Positions 6,943 to 15,781 of a stretch of 64,000 bases of DNA are shown here, piece after piece. The notes beneath the pieces are model-generated. The model was given only the letters and a program-made list of their open reading frames with translations, was not told the origin of the DNA and did not search any database. The DNA comes from Candidatus Bipolaricaulota bacterium (GTDB lineage Bacteria; Bipolaricaulota; Bipolaricaulia; UBA7950; UBA9294), in the NCBI GenBank assembly GCA_028277345.1, contig JANQGM010000040.1:124001-188000 (forward strand). The letters run 5' to 3'. The translations under genes were made by a program, and so were the position numbers. Positions within the stretch are counted from its first letter, which is position 1. Each line of letters opens with the position of its first letter.

Positions 6943-8586
6943 TCAGCAACGGCTCGTGCGCTCCTCGCGACAATCGCGTTCCCGCGCCGCGTCCGATCGT
7001 CGCGTTGCGGCTCCGTATCCGCCGCCTCCCGGAGTCCGGATGCTGACGGTATCACCGTACTGGACCGTCACCACGCCCTTGCCCGGCAACACGATCGCGC
7101 CATCGTCACAAAGGATGACATTCTCCCCAGGAGCGCCCATCTCGCCGCCGTTGACGCCATAGGGACGCGTTGTGCGACGATCGCTCAAGAAGGAAACGCG
7201 CGCCGATTTCGCGAGACACGTCATGTCCCGCCGTAGGCCGAGCCCGCCTCGGAATTGTCCGTCACCTCCTGTCCCAGTACGCAGCTCATAGCGTTCGACA
7301 CGGAGCGGATAACTCGTTTCCAAGGCCTCGATCGGCGTGTTCAACGTGTTGGTCATATGGGAGTGAATGCCATCGATCCCATCCTTGGACGGCCGCGCTC
7401 CGAAACCTCCCGCCATCGTCTCATACACCGCAAAGGGACACCCGTTGCGAGGATCGATTCCCCCAATGGCCAGGTTGTTCATCGAACCTTGACAGGCGGC
7501 CATCGACCGCTCGGGGACGATCTTTCCGAGCGCCCCCAGCACGACATCGACGACACGTTGCGAAGTTTCCAGGTTCCCTCCCACTACGGGAGCCGGGAGT
7601 GAGGCATTCAACACGCTGCCTTCCGGCGCTACGATGCGAATGGGACGATAGCAGCCAGAATTCGGCGGGATCTCGGGATCCGTGAACGCTCGGATGGCAT
7701 AGTAGGTGGCCGACGCCGTCACGGCGAACACGGCATTGATGGGACCCAAAGCCTGATCGGCTGTTTCGCTGAAATCGACCTCGATCTCATCATCGAGAAT
7801 TGTGATTCGAACCCGTATCGGAATGGGATCTCCTGACACGCCATCATCATCCAAAGCATCTTCGAAAGACGCTTCTGCTCTCGGAAGCTGGGAAATCTCG
7901 TGCCGCATCCGTCGTTCCGAGTAGTCGAGCATCGCGCTCATGCCTTCGACCAACATCGTTGCGCCCTCTCGCTGGCAAAGGGCTTGCAGGCGATCGATCC
8001 CAGTGATACAGGCGGCGCGCTGAGAACGAAGGTCACCCCAACGTTCGCCAGGTGTTCGCACATTGGCGAGGATCAGATCCAGCAGGTCGCGGTCAATCTC
8101 ACCGGCCCGCCACAGACGGACAGGAGGAATTCGCAATCCCTCTTGGTAAATCTCAACGGAATCTCCCGCCAGGCTGCCGGGTTCTTTTCCCCCGACATCG
8201 GCGTGATGGGCACGGTTGGCCACGAACCCAAGCAAGCGCTCCTCGATGAAGACCGGAGCCACGAACGTCACATCGGGCAGATGTGCGCCGCCGGCATAGG
8301 GGTCATTCAGCACGACGATGTCACCGGACGAGAATGCGTCAACGGCATCGATCGCCGCAGCAACGGAGTACGGCATTGCACCAAGGTGGACGGGAATGGA
8401 CTCGGCTTGAGCGATCATACGACCGTGAGAATCGAACACCGCACTGGAGCAGTCTCGCCGCTCCTTGATGTTTGGGCTGTACGCAGTTCGGATGAGATTG
8501 GCGTTCATCTCGTCCGCAATGGCCGCCACCGCATGCCGCAGAACCTCCAACGCAATGGCGTCGATCTTCCGATCCGGTCCCTTCAT
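6943..8586 (-). CDS. hyuB: Hydantoinase/5-oxoprolinase B-type subunit
   Basis: A 547-aa member of the hydantoinase B/oxoprolinase family, the second subunit of ATP-dependent amide-ring hydrolases (N-methylhydantoinase, 5-oxoprolinase, acetophenone carboxylase-like). Typical motifs are visible: NPYAGGAHLPDV-like NDPYAGGAHLPDVTF, RAHHADVGG, and the C-terminal PGGGGYG. ATG 8586 overlaps the hyuA stop as ATGA, so the subunits are translated in a coupled way; the longer frame from 8622 is not needed. The substrate is uncertain because the two-subunit family covers several ring amides. The C-terminal 20 or so residues are Arg-rich and not family-typical. Confidence 0.88.
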   Translation of the reverse strand: MKGPDRKIDAIALEVLRHAVAAIADEMNANLIRTAYSPNIKERRDCSSAVFDSHGRMIAQAESIPVHLGAMPYSVAAAIDAVDAFSSGDIVVLNDPYAGGAHLPDVTFVAPVFIEERLLGFVANRAHHADVGGKEPGSLAGDSVEIYQEGLRIPPVRLWRAGEIDRDLLDLILANVRTPGERWGDLRSQRAACITGIDRLQALCQREGATMLVEGMSAMLDYSERRMRHEISQLPRAEASFEDALDDDGVSGDPIPIRVRITILDDEIEVDFSETADQALGPINAVFAVTASATYYAIRAFTDPEIPPNSGCYRPIRIVAPEGSVLNASLPAPVVGGNLETSQRVVDVVLGALGKIVPERSMAACQGSMNNLAIGGIDPRNGCPFAVYETMAGGFGARPSKDGIDGIHSHMTNTLNTPIEALETSYPLRVERYELRTGTGGDGQFRGGLGLRRDMTCLAKSARVSFLSDRRTTRPYGVNGGEMGAPGENVILCDDGAIVLPGKGVVTVQYGDTVSIRTPGGGGYGAATRRSDAARERDCREERTSRC

Positions 8587-10619
8587 TCGATCTCCAGGTG
8601 AATCGTCCCAAACCCATCGCACTGCCCTCGCACCCCATCCGGTACCAACAACGTCGCTTCAGAGCCCCAAAGGATGGCCGGGCCCTCGATCCTCTCATTC
8701 TCACTCAATGCTCGGCGATCACGCACGTGCGTCACGACAGGGCCTGCCTCATCAAACCAGACGTTGGCTTCAAACGGACCGAGAAAAGCGCCGTCGTACC
8801 GAACTCGCGGATGGGTGAAGGCAGGCGGCGCCGTCATTCTCACACGCAACGTCACCAGCTCGACGAGTTCGTCGCGCGAGCAATGGCCGAATCGAGCCTT
8901 ATGTTCAACATGGAAATCGTTCTCCCAGCGCTCTAGGTCATCGATCGTCAGGATAGGGGACCGTTCCGAGTTTCTGCCGATGTTTAGTTCATGAGATTGC
9001 CCATGATAGCGAAGGTCGGCGGATAGACTCAGCTGAACGAAAGCCGCGTCAAATCCCTCGTCGGCTAGCTCACGTCCGCCGCGCTCGGAGAGGGAGAGGA
9101 TCATCTGCGTGAGCGTCTCCGGGGACAGAGAACGAAGCGGGCGAACGATGCTGCGGCCATAGTCTCGGCCCACATCGCACGCCAGCAACCCCATCGCTGA
9201 CAACACACCCGCTGTCGGAGGGATGAGTATATGTCGAATTCCCAGACGCCGCGCAATCGATACCGCATGCAGCGGCCCGGCGCCTCCAAAGGCGAGCAGG
9301 GCAAACTGGCGCGGGTCGTGCCCGCGCTCAATCGAGATAACGCGAACGGCGCGCTCCATGGCCGCATCTGCCACGCGCAGAATGCCCAACGCCGCTTCTT
9401 CGACCGACCGCTCAAGGCGCTCGGCGAGAGGCTCGATCACCGCCCGTGCCATCGCGACATCAAGCGGCGGGAGCTCGCCAAGCGGCATCTCAGGCAACAG
9501 ATGCCCGAGCACGGCGTGGGCATCGCTTACCGTCGGCCGCGTTCCGCCCTTTCCGTAGCACGCGGGTCCAGGGACGGCGCCCGCACTCTGTGGTCCCACG
9601 CGCAAGGCGCCTCCGGCATCGATCCAAGCGACGCTGCCACCGCCGGCACCGATGGTATGAATTTCGTTCATTCTGACGGAAACTGGATGGTCGCCGACAG
9701 CACCCGCCGTCGTTTGTCCGATCTCGCCATTTCGGATAAGGGCGACATCGCAGCTTGTTCCCCCCATATCCATGGTGATCAGGTCAGGCGCGTTCGACAA
9801 CGTCCCCATCGTTTTGGCGCCTTCTACCCCCGCTGCCGGTCCTGAAAGCAGGATTCGCACCGGCTCATGTTGCACTTGTGCCGCACTGATGACCGTTCCA
9901 TTGGATTGCATGATTTGCCATTCGGGCACGATCCCCAGCGTTCTGGCTCCGTCGGATAGCCGTTGAATGTACTGTTCGATGACCGGACGCAACGACGCGC
10001 ACACTGCCGTGGTCGATGTGCGTTCGTACTCTCGAAACTCCGGCAAGACATCGCTCGACAGCGTAATCGGCAACTCCAGCGCATCTTTCAGAACCCGGCC
10101 GACGCGTTGCTCATGCTCGGGATTCAGATACGAGAACAAGAAACTCACGGCAACGGATTCGACGTTCGTCGAGATGATCCGGTCAATCAACCCGCCCAAC
10201 TCGGATTCAGCTAAAGGCAATACCACGTCGCCCTCTGCACCGATACGCTCCGAGCACTCCAACCGCAGATCGCGGGGAACGATGGGGCGCGGACGATCGA
10301 GGTTTAGATCGTACAGATCAGAGCGATTCTGGCGTCCGATCTCAAGAACATCCCGGAAGCCCCGTGTCGTGATCAGGGCGGTGGGCGCCCAGTTTCCTTC
10401 CAACAAGGCATTGGTTGCCACGGTCGAACCATGCGCAATTCGCTCGACATCCGGCGCGCAAAAGATCCCGCGTTCAATCAGGGCTTCGAGGGCATGAAGC
10501 ACGCCACGTTCGGGAGCATCCGGAGTGGATGGGAACTTGAAAAGCCGCAAACCAGAAGCATCGGAAAGCACTACATCAACGAAGGTTCCGCCGATATCGA
10601 TTCCTATTGCAATGGCCAC
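8583..10619 (-). CDS. hyuA: Hydantoinase/5-oxoprolinase A-type subunit
   Basis: A 678-aa ASKHA-fold ATPase subunit partnering HyuB. The start AIGIDIGGTFVDVVL carries the phosphate-binding loop, followed by HGSTVATNALLE, DMGGTSCDVALI and FGGAGPLHA, all characteristic of HyuA/OPLAH. Together HyuA and HyuB hydrolyse a cyclic amide such as 5-oxoproline or a hydantoin using ATP. I chose the GTG at 10619 because TATACT ends 8 nt upstream with TTGCAT 17 bp before it, and the longer ATG start at 10643 would lie upstream of the predicted transcript. The AEC transporter gene is immediately upstream on the same strand and may import the substrate or export the product. Confidence 0.88.
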   Translation of the reverse strand: MAIAIGIDIGGTFVDVVLSDASGLRLFKFPSTPDAPERGVLHALEALIERGIFCAPDVERIAHGSTVATNALLEGNWAPTALITTRGFRDVLEIGRQNRSDLYDLNLDRPRPIVPRDLRLECSERIGAEGDVVLPLAESELGGLIDRIISTNVESVAVSFLFSYLNPEHEQRVGRVLKDALELPITLSSDVLPEFREYERTSTTAVCASLRPVIEQYIQRLSDGARTLGIVPEWQIMQSNGTVISAAQVQHEPVRILLSGPAAGVEGAKTMGTLSNAPDLITMDMGGTSCDVALIRNGEIGQTTAGAVGDHPVSVRMNEIHTIGAGGGSVAWIDAGGALRVGPQSAGAVPGPACYGKGGTRPTVSDAHAVLGHLLPEMPLGELPPLDVAMARAVIEPLAERLERSVEEAALGILRVADAAMERAVRVISIERGHDPRQFALLAFGGAGPLHAVSIARRLGIRHILIPPTAGVLSAMGLLACDVGRDYGRSIVRPLRSLSPETLTQMILSLSERGGRELADEGFDAAFVQLSLSADLRYHGQSHELNIGRNSERSPILTIDDLERWENDFHVEHKARFGHCSRDELVELVTLRVRMTAPPAFTHPRVRYDGAFLGPFEANVWFDEAGPVVTHVRDRRALSENERIEGPAILWGSEATLLVPDGVRGQCDGFGTIHLEIE

Positions 10620-10627
10620 GGTCGGAC

Positions 10628-10656
10628 AGTATAGAATGTCCACAGACCCTATGCAA
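10628..10656 (-). promoter_or_regulatory. Promoter of hyuAB, predicted leaderless
   Basis: Minus-strand TTGCAT (10656-10651), 17-bp spacer, TATACT (10633-10628), then 8 nt to the GTG at 10619. No Shine-Dalgarno is visible before the GTG. Confidence 0.6.
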
Positions 10657-10658
10657 AC

Positions 10659-11558
10659 CTATCGAAGAATCGTCAGAAGCAAGGTAATCGTTCCGAGGCT
10701 GAGGAGTGTCGAGATGAAGACGGTTGCTGCCGCCAGCTCCGGTTTTCTCCGAAAGTGTGTGGCCAGAATCAGTGAGTTCACGGCGCTCGGCATGCTGGCT
10801 TCAGCGATCAAAACCGCTTGGAGAAGCCCTCCGATTCCCATCAACGAGGTCACCGCCCATCCGAGAAATGGAGGAATCGTCAGCTTGAGCACGCTGAGGA
10901 GAAGCGGGTCAAGGCCGAAATGGTGGAAACGAACTCGCGAGAGCTGCAGTCCGAGCATGAGGAGCTGGCCCGGGATCGCAGCCTCCGCCAACAGGTCGAC
11001 GGTTCGAAAGAGGCTTACCGGCAGCTTTACCGATGTGGTCCGAAGGAGAATAGCTAGAAGAAACGCGTAGATATACGGAACGCGAAGGATCTGCGTCACA
11101 GCGCGCTTCCAGGAGGCTCCCTTGCGCCACGACGCGACGCCGATCCCTAGGATCGCCTGGGACATACCCGAGATCAGCACATAGATGATGCCGAAGGCGA
11201 ACCCCTGTTCCCCAAATGCAAACAACATCACCGGCAATCCATAGTTGGCGCAGTTCGCGAACAGCATCGTGAGCGAACCGGCCGCTTGCGTATCATCATC
11301 CCAACGGCGAAGCCGTCCCACGAGTCGCGAGATCGCGAACATCACGCCCTGAACGATAAGCACATAACCCGCGATCTCCAAGGCATTCGCAAGCGTGACG
11401 GTCGATGTGTAGATGGATCGAAAGATCAATGCCGGGCCAAGCAAGTAGAAGATGACGCGCGTGAGCACAACCGGCTCCGCCTTGGCGGCTCGACCGACGA
11501 GATAGCCGCAGCCTCCGACAAGAAAGACGGGAAGAATAACATTCAGCAGTATCGTCAC
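10659..11558 (-). CDS. AEC-family (auxin efflux carrier-like) membrane transporter
   Basis: A 299-aa integral membrane protein with about ten hydrophobic segments, matching the auxin efflux carrier family (AEC), whose bacterial members transport small carboxylates such as malate or malonate. Typical features are the N-terminal LPVFLVGGCGYLVGR, the broken helix FANCANYGLPVMLFAFGEQG and the C-terminal EASMPSAVNSLILA. The start is a GTG preceded by GAGGAGT. It lies upstream of hyuAB on the same strand, suggesting a joint role in organic acid or oxoproline handling, although hyuAB also has its own promoter. Divergent from the threonine dehydrogenase gene. Confidence 0.87.
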   Translation of the reverse strand: MTILLNVILPVFLVGGCGYLVGRAAKAEPVVLTRVIFYLLGPALIFRSIYTSTVTLANALEIAGYVLIVQGVMFAISRLVGRLRRWDDDTQAAGSLTMLFANCANYGLPVMLFAFGEQGFAFGIIYVLISGMSQAILGIGVASWRKGASWKRAVTQILRVPYIYAFLLAILLRTTSVKLPVSLFRTVDLLAEAAIPGQLLMLGLQLSRVRFHHFGLDPLLLSVLKLTIPPFLGWAVTSLMGIGGLLQAVLIAEASMPSAVNSLILATHFRRKPELAAATVFISTLLSLGTITLLLTILR

Positions 11559-11645
11559 GTGACTCCTCAGCGCGCTTGGTTTCTCGTAGTTTCAACCAAT
11601 CCCTAGAGAGTCGCAAACAGTCTACCCGTTCCCTCCGTTCTTGCG

Positions 11646-11651
11646 TACAAT
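11646..11651 (+). promoter_or_regulatory. Likely -10 box of the threonine dehydrogenase gene
   Basis: TACAAT followed by a GAGGGAGG ribosome-binding site 5 nt before GTG 11678. The -35 region is poor (TTCCCT-like). Confidence 0.4.
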
Positions 11652-11677
11652 TCCAGCGCTAGAAGAGGGAGGCACTT

Positions 11678-12646
11678 GTGACGCGTATGACTCGACGGAT
11701 CCTGGTGACCGGAGCATGTGGCCAGATTGGCTCGGAACTGACCCCTGTGCTGCGAGCGCGCTATGGCAACGACCATGTCATTGCGACGGATATCCGCCCC
11801 CCTGAGACGGCCTGTCTCGCGGATCAGGGTCCTTTCGAGCAACTCAATGTCTGTGACCGTGAAACGATGGAGCGCATCATCGCATCGTATGAAATCGACA
11901 CCGTCTACCACATGGCCGCGATCCTCTCCGCGACCGGCGAGGAGAGACCGAGCTTGGCATGGGATGTCAATATTTGCGGCCTGATGAATGTCCTCGAAAT
12001 CGCACGGGAGAGGCAGCTTCATCGCGTTTTCTGTCCGAGTTCGATCGCCGTTTTCGGCCCTGAGACGCCACGTGCCTGTGCGCCCCAAACCACAATTCTT
12101 CAGCCGACAACCATGTACGGGATCACGAAGGTCGCCGGCGAACTGCTCGGAGAATACTACGTTCAGCGTTACGGGCTGGATGTCCGGGGCGTTCGCTACC
12201 CGGGCATCGTCTCTTCGGAAACCCCGCCGGGTGGAGGGACCACGGACTACGCCGTCGACATCTTCTATCAAGCCCTCCGGACGGGGTCGTACTCATGCTT
12301 CGTTCGGGAGGACACCGTGCTTCCCATGATGTACATGCCGGATTGCATCAAGGCCACGATCGATCTCATGGACGCGGACTTTGATTCACTGGAAGGGCAC
12401 TGCAACTTCAATATCGCGGGAATGAGTTTCTCTGCAAAACAGCTCGCAGATGAGATCGCCAAGCACATCCCCGGTTTCGTCTGCACCTACGAACCGGACT
12501 TCCGTCAGGCCATCGCCGATTCGTGGCCGAGGACCATCGACGATGAAGCCGCACGTTCGCAGTGGGGGTGGACGCCTCAGTATGACCTTCAATCTATGAC
12601 CGAGGATATGTTGGAGAAGCTAGGGACACGTTTGAGCGCTGAATAG
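11678..12646 (+). CDS. NAD-dependent L-threonine 3-dehydrogenase, SDR/epimerase type
   Basis: Extended short-chain dehydrogenase of 322 aa. It has the Rossmann motif ILVTGACGQIGSEL, the AAILSATGE and PSSIAVFGP signatures, the catalytic YGITK (Tyr-x3-Lys) and the segment PGGGTTDYAVDIFYQAL. That combination is typical of the SDR-type threonine dehydrogenases that oxidise L-threonine to 2-amino-3-oxobutyrate, rather than of sugar epimerases. The lyase partner (kbl) is not adjacent. The start is GTG with GGGAGG 5 nt upstream. A strong bidirectional terminator follows the gene. Confidence 0.85.
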   Translation: MTRMTRRILVTGACGQIGSELTPVLRARYGNDHVIATDIRPPETACLADQGPFEQLNVCDRETMERIIASYEIDTVYHMAAILSATGEERPSLAWDVNICGLMNVLEIARERQLHRVFCPSSIAVFGPETPRACAPQTTILQPTTMYGITKVAGELLGEYYVQRYGLDVRGVRYPGIVSSETPPGGGTTDYAVDIFYQALRTGSYSCFVREDTVLPMMYMPDCIKATIDLMDADFDSLEGHCNFNIAGMSFSAKQLADEIAKHIPGFVCTYEPDFRQAIADSWPRTIDDEAARSQWGWTPQYDLQSMTEDMLEKLGTRLSAE

Positions 12647-12688
12647 CCTTATCACTGTCGCCGACGCAACTCGAGAGTGCAAAAGAAA

Positions 12689-12720
12689 AACGCCTCCGTG
12701 ATGGGAGGCGTTCTTTTTTT
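12689..12720. terminator. Bidirectional intrinsic terminator
   Basis: A perfect 9-bp stem AACGCCTCC / GGAGGCGTT with a 6-nt loop is followed by a T-run on the plus strand. It is preceded by an A-run (12681-12690) that becomes a T-run on the minus strand. It separates the convergent threonine dehydrogenase gene and the end of the ribosomal superoperon. Confidence 0.9.
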
Positions 12721-12741
12721 CAGATTCAGTGTGCGTGGAGA

Positions 12742-13104
12742 CTATTCTCCGGAGTCGACCAACATGAGGCGCGCCATCTCAGCACCATCGCCACGACGGG
12801 GACCGAGTTTAATGACCCTTGTGTAACCGCCGCTGCGTTCCTTGAACCGCGGACCCAACTCATCGAACAGCTTGGTGACCGCCGCCTTGTCGCGAATGCG
12901 CGAGAAGGCGATGCGCCGCGCATGCAGGTCGCCGCGTCGTGCCAATGTAATGAGGCGTTCGGAAAACTGCTGACTGGCCTTTGCTCGCGCCAGCGTCGTA
13001 TCCACGCGCTCGTTTTGAATCAGAGCCACCGCCAGATTGGCCAACACGCTCTTACGGTGACTTCGCACCATGCCGATCTTATCGACAGTCCGTCTATGCC
13101 TCAT
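12742..13104 (-). CDS. rplQ: Ribosomal protein L17 (bL17)
   Basis: Large-subunit protein near the exit tunnel, 120 aa, with the family start MRHRRTVDKIGM and the conserved LAVALIQNERVDTTLARAK region. It is the last gene of the alpha cluster, overlaps the 3' end of rpoA by 11 nt, and is followed by the bidirectional terminator. Confidence 0.97.
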   Translation of the reverse strand: MRHRRTVDKIGMVRSHRKSVLANLAVALIQNERVDTTLARAKASQQFSERLITLARRGDLHARRIAFSRIRDKAAVTKLFDELGPRFKERSGGYTRVIKLGPRRGDGAEMARLMLVDSGE

Positions 13105-14047
13105 GACGAATGTCTCCTTCGTTTCTTAGTGAATAGCCGAGCTCTTCCAATCGGTCCTCGACCTTGCTCAGCGTCTTGCCGCCGAATCCATGAATGTCGA
13201 GAAGCTCTTCTCGGGGACGCGTCAGCAGATCATTCAGCGTCACGATGTCCGCCTCTTGCAAGAGGTTACACGCGCGCTGATCGATGTTCAGATCAATCAG
13301 CGGGATCGACAGTTCTTCCGCTTCGACCTCAACGGTCTCTTCAACGGAGATCCCAAAGGGATGTTCGGCAAAATCATTGAACAGATCGAAGTGCCGCTTC
13401 ATGATCCGGCTCGCTTCGGAGAGCGCTTCCTCGGGCTTGATGCCGCCGTTGGTCGTCATCTCCAGCACGAGACGCTCATACCCCGTCTTTCCTCCGACGC
13501 GAGTCTCTTCCGAGTGGAAATTGACCCGACGGACGGGAGAGAAGTCGGCATCGATCGGGATCACCGAGATCGGCGAATCCTCAAGACTGTTCATCTCGGA
13601 GGCGACATAGCCAAACCCCGTCTCGACTTCCAGCTCCACTTCCAATTCGCCGCCCTTGTTCAAGGTCGCGATGTGAAGATCGGGATTGATGATGTCCACC
13701 TCTGGCGGCGTCTCGATATCGGCGGCCGTCACATCGCCCGCGCCCTTCTTGGCGAGGGTCAGCCGCTGCAATTCATCGCCCTTCATTCGGAGCGCGAGGC
13801 TCTTGAAGTTCAGGATGATCGACAATACATCCTCTCGAACGCCATCGATGGTGTCGTATTCGTGATATTTCCCAAAGAAGCGAACGCGCACTACGGCCGC
13901 GCCGGGGATCGCGGATAACAGCACGCGGCGTAGGGAATTTCCCAACGTCGTCGCGAATCCGCGCTCCAACGGCTCGATCGAGATCTTCCCGGTCGTGTCC
14001 GTCAACTCCTCAACTTTGATGTTCTGTGGGAAGACAAGCTCGTCCAT
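13094..14047 (-). CDS. rpoA: RNA polymerase alpha subunit
   Basis: A 317-aa alpha subunit. The N-terminal domain for dimerisation and beta/beta-prime assembly carries EPLERGFATTLGNSLRRVLLSAIPG. The flexible linker is acidic, and the C-terminal domain has the helix-hairpin-helix LLDIHGFGGKTLSKVEDRLEELG that contacts UP elements and activators. Both domains are complete. It lies in the usual alpha-operon order after rpsD and overlaps rplQ by 11 nt. Confidence 0.98.
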   Translation of the reverse strand: MDELVFPQNIKVEELTDTTGKISIEPLERGFATTLGNSLRRVLLSAIPGAAVVRVRFFGKYHEYDTIDGVREDVLSIILNFKSLALRMKGDELQRLTLAKKGAGDVTAADIETPPEVDIINPDLHIATLNKGGELEVELEVETGFGYVASEMNSLEDSPISVIPIDADFSPVRRVNFHSEETRVGGKTGYERLVLEMTTNGGIKPEEALSEASRIMKRHFDLFNDFAEHPFGISVEETVEVEAEELSIPLIDLNIDQRACNLLQEADIVTLNDLLTRPREELLDIHGFGGKTLSKVEDRLEELGYSLRNEGDIRHEA

Positions 14048-14056
14048 GCGCGCCTC

Positions 14057-14680
14057 CTAGCGGGAGTAGAACTCAACGATCAAGTTGGTAGCGATAGAGA
14101 GACCCATCTGCTCCACATTCGGCGTTGAGACCAATTGAAACTTCATCGCATCGGCGTTGGCTTCCAGCCACGTCGGGATCTCGCGTCCTTGATTGGCTTC
14201 GACAATCGCCTTCAGGCGGCTTCGGCGGCCTTCCTTGATGGAGACCATGTCGCCATCTCGCAGCAATGCGGACGGAACGTTGGTCGCTCGGCCATTCAGC
14301 TCAAGATGTCCGTGAACGATCATCTGCCGTGCCTGCTGCCGGGAAGATGCAAAGCCCGCGCGATAGACCAGGTTGTCAAATCGACGTTCCAGGAGCGTCA
14401 GTAGGGCTTCGCCCGTCACGCCCTTCTTGCGTTTGGCCTCGGCCACATAACTGCGGAACTGCCGCTCGCGCACACCATAAATGCGTCGTGCTTTCTGCTT
14501 CTCACGAAGGTGAATTTGATACTGACTTCGTCGTGGGCGGCGTTTCTTCGATCCCTCTCCCGGAGGCCGGGAGTGCGAGTTCATCGCGCAATTACGCGAA
14601 TAGCAACGATCGCCCTTTAAGAAGAGCTTCTCGCCTTCGCGACGGCATTGTTTGCATTTTGGTCCAGCTTCTCGACCCAT
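14057..14680 (-). CDS. rpsD: Ribosomal protein S4 (uS4), zinc-binding form
   Basis: A 207-aa primary 16S-binding protein. The N-terminus has four cysteines (CKQC and CYSRNC) typical of the zinc-containing S4 form, then the S4 RNA-binding domain (RRFDNLVYRAGFASSRQQARQMIVHGH). In many bacteria S4 represses the alpha operon, but no pseudoknot site was identified here. Its start shares one base with the rpsK stop. Confidence 0.97.
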   Translation of the reverse strand: MGREAGPKCKQCRREGEKLFLKGDRCYSRNCAMNSHSRPPGEGSKKRRPRRSQYQIHLREKQKARRIYGVRERQFRSYVAEAKRKKGVTGEALLTLLERRFDNLVYRAGFASSRQQARQMIVHGHLELNGRATNVPSALLRDGDMVSIKEGRRSRLKAIVEANQGREIPTWLEANADAMKFQLVSTPNVEQMGLSIATNLIVEFYSR

Positions 14681-15024
14681 TATCGTCTCCCCTTGCTATG
14701 GGAAACCGGTGTGACGTTCTTGACTTCTTCAACGCGGATCCCTGAAGACTTGATCGTCTGAATGACAGACTGTCGGCCTGAGCCCGTTCCCTTGACGAAC
14801 ACGGCAACCGACCGGATTCCAACATCCTTCATCTCTCGAGACAAGGACTCAGCAGCGATCTGAGCGGCGTACGGGGTGCCCTTTCGGGAGCCTTTGTATC
14901 CGACGACGCCCGGCGTCTTCCACATCACCGGATGCCCGTTCATATCCGTGATCGTGATGATCGTGTTGTTGAACGTCGCATGGATGTGGACCTGGGCTCG
15001 TTCGAGCTTCACGTTTTTTGCCAT
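14680..15024 (-). CDS. rpsK: Ribosomal protein S11 (uS11)
   Basis: A 114-aa small-subunit platform protein. Signatures NNTIITITDMNGHPVMWKTPG and KGTGSGRQSVI are clear, and the C-terminal basic tail reaches the 16S 3' region. It lies between rpsM and rpsD in the standard order. Confidence 0.97.
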   Translation of the reverse strand: MAKNVKLERAQVHIHATFNNTIITITDMNGHPVMWKTPGVVGYKGSRKGTPYAAQIAAESLSREMKDVGIRSVAVFVKGTGSGRQSVIQTIKSSGIRVEEVKNVTPVSHSKGRR

Positions 15025-15029
15025 AGCCG

Positions 15030-15395
15030 CTACCTCTTCTTACCCGCCTTCGCCGGACGTGGTCCTTTCCACGTTCGAGCGTTGGCCCGAGTCCGCTGTC
15101 CGCGCGCCGGTAGGCGCCTCTGATGTCGTGTGCCGCGGTAGGCGTTGATGTCCTTGAGTCGCTGGATGCTTGCATGAATACGTCGCCGCAAGTCACCCTC
15201 GACCATGAACTGCTCAACCTCACGTCGCAGATTGTTGACCTCGTTTTCGGTGAGATCCTTCACACGAACGTCGGGAGACATCCCTGACTTCTCAATGATT
15301 TCAGCCGCACGCGATGTTCCGATCCCGTAGATATACGTCAACGCGATCTCGACTCGCTTGTTATTCGGCAGATTAACACCTGCAATTCGCGCCAT
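15030..15395 (-). CDS. rpsM: Ribosomal protein S13 (uS13)
   Basis: A 121-aa small-subunit head protein contacting the P-site tRNA and the L5 bridge. It has the start [21 protein letters not shown], the helix-two-turn-helix [12 protein letters not shown] and the basic tail [20 protein letters not shown]. It lies 11 nt after rpmJ. Confidence 0.97.
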   Translation of the reverse strand: MARIAGVNLPNNKRVEIALTYIYGIGTSRAAEIIEKSGMSPDVRVKDLTENEVNNLRREVEQFMVEGDLRRRIHASIQRLKDINAYRGTRHQRRLPARGQRTRANARTWKGPRPAKAGKKR

Positions 15396-15406
15396 TGATG
15401 TTCCCC

Positions 15407-15520
15407 CTACCCTTGCCGCTGCTTATGCTTAGGATTCCGACAGATGACGCGCACTCGCCCCTCACGCCGGATGACCTTACATTTGGCGCACATCTTCTTA
15501 ACTGAAGCTCGAACTTTCAT
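15407..15520 (-). CDS. rpmJ: Ribosomal protein L36 (bL36), zinc-binding form
   Basis: A 37-residue frame starting [19 protein letters not shown] and ending KHKQRQG. Cys11, Cys14 and Cys27 plus the late His make the zinc ribbon of C+ L36. It fills the gap between infA and rpsM, as in most bacterial spc/alpha clusters. The frame is short but unmistakable in sequence and position. Confidence 0.96.
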   Translation of the reverse strand: MKVRASVKKMCAKCKVIRREGRVRVICRNPKHKQRQG

Positions 15521-15538
15521 AATGTCCAAGCGTAGTGG

Positions 15539-15781
15539 TTACGATTCACGATACACGATCCTTCCCTTGGTCAGATCGTAGGGAGAGAATTCGACAATGA
15601 CGCGATCTCCTGTAAGGATACGGATATAGTGCTTGCGTATTCGTCCCGAAATATGACACAGTACGACATGGTCGTTCTCCAGCTTCACCCGGAAGGTGGA
15701 ACTGGGTAGGGATTCGATCACTTCACCACGAACCCGTAGTACGTCTTTCTTCCCTCCACGTTGCTTCTCGTTAGTGGCCAC
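15539..15781 (-). CDS. infA: Translation initiation factor IF-1
   Basis: An 80-aa OB-fold factor that occupies the A site during initiation with IF-2 and IF-3. It has [34 protein letters not shown] and the [22 protein letters not shown] segment. There is a basic N-terminal extension of about 12 residues ([12 protein letters not shown]), longer than the E. coli form. The start is GTG, overlapping the map stop as TAGTG. Confidence 0.96.
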   Translation of the reverse strand: MATNEKQRGGKKDVLRVRGEVIESLPSSTFRVKLENDHVVLCHISGRIRKHYIRILTGDRVIVEFSPYDLTKGRIVYRES

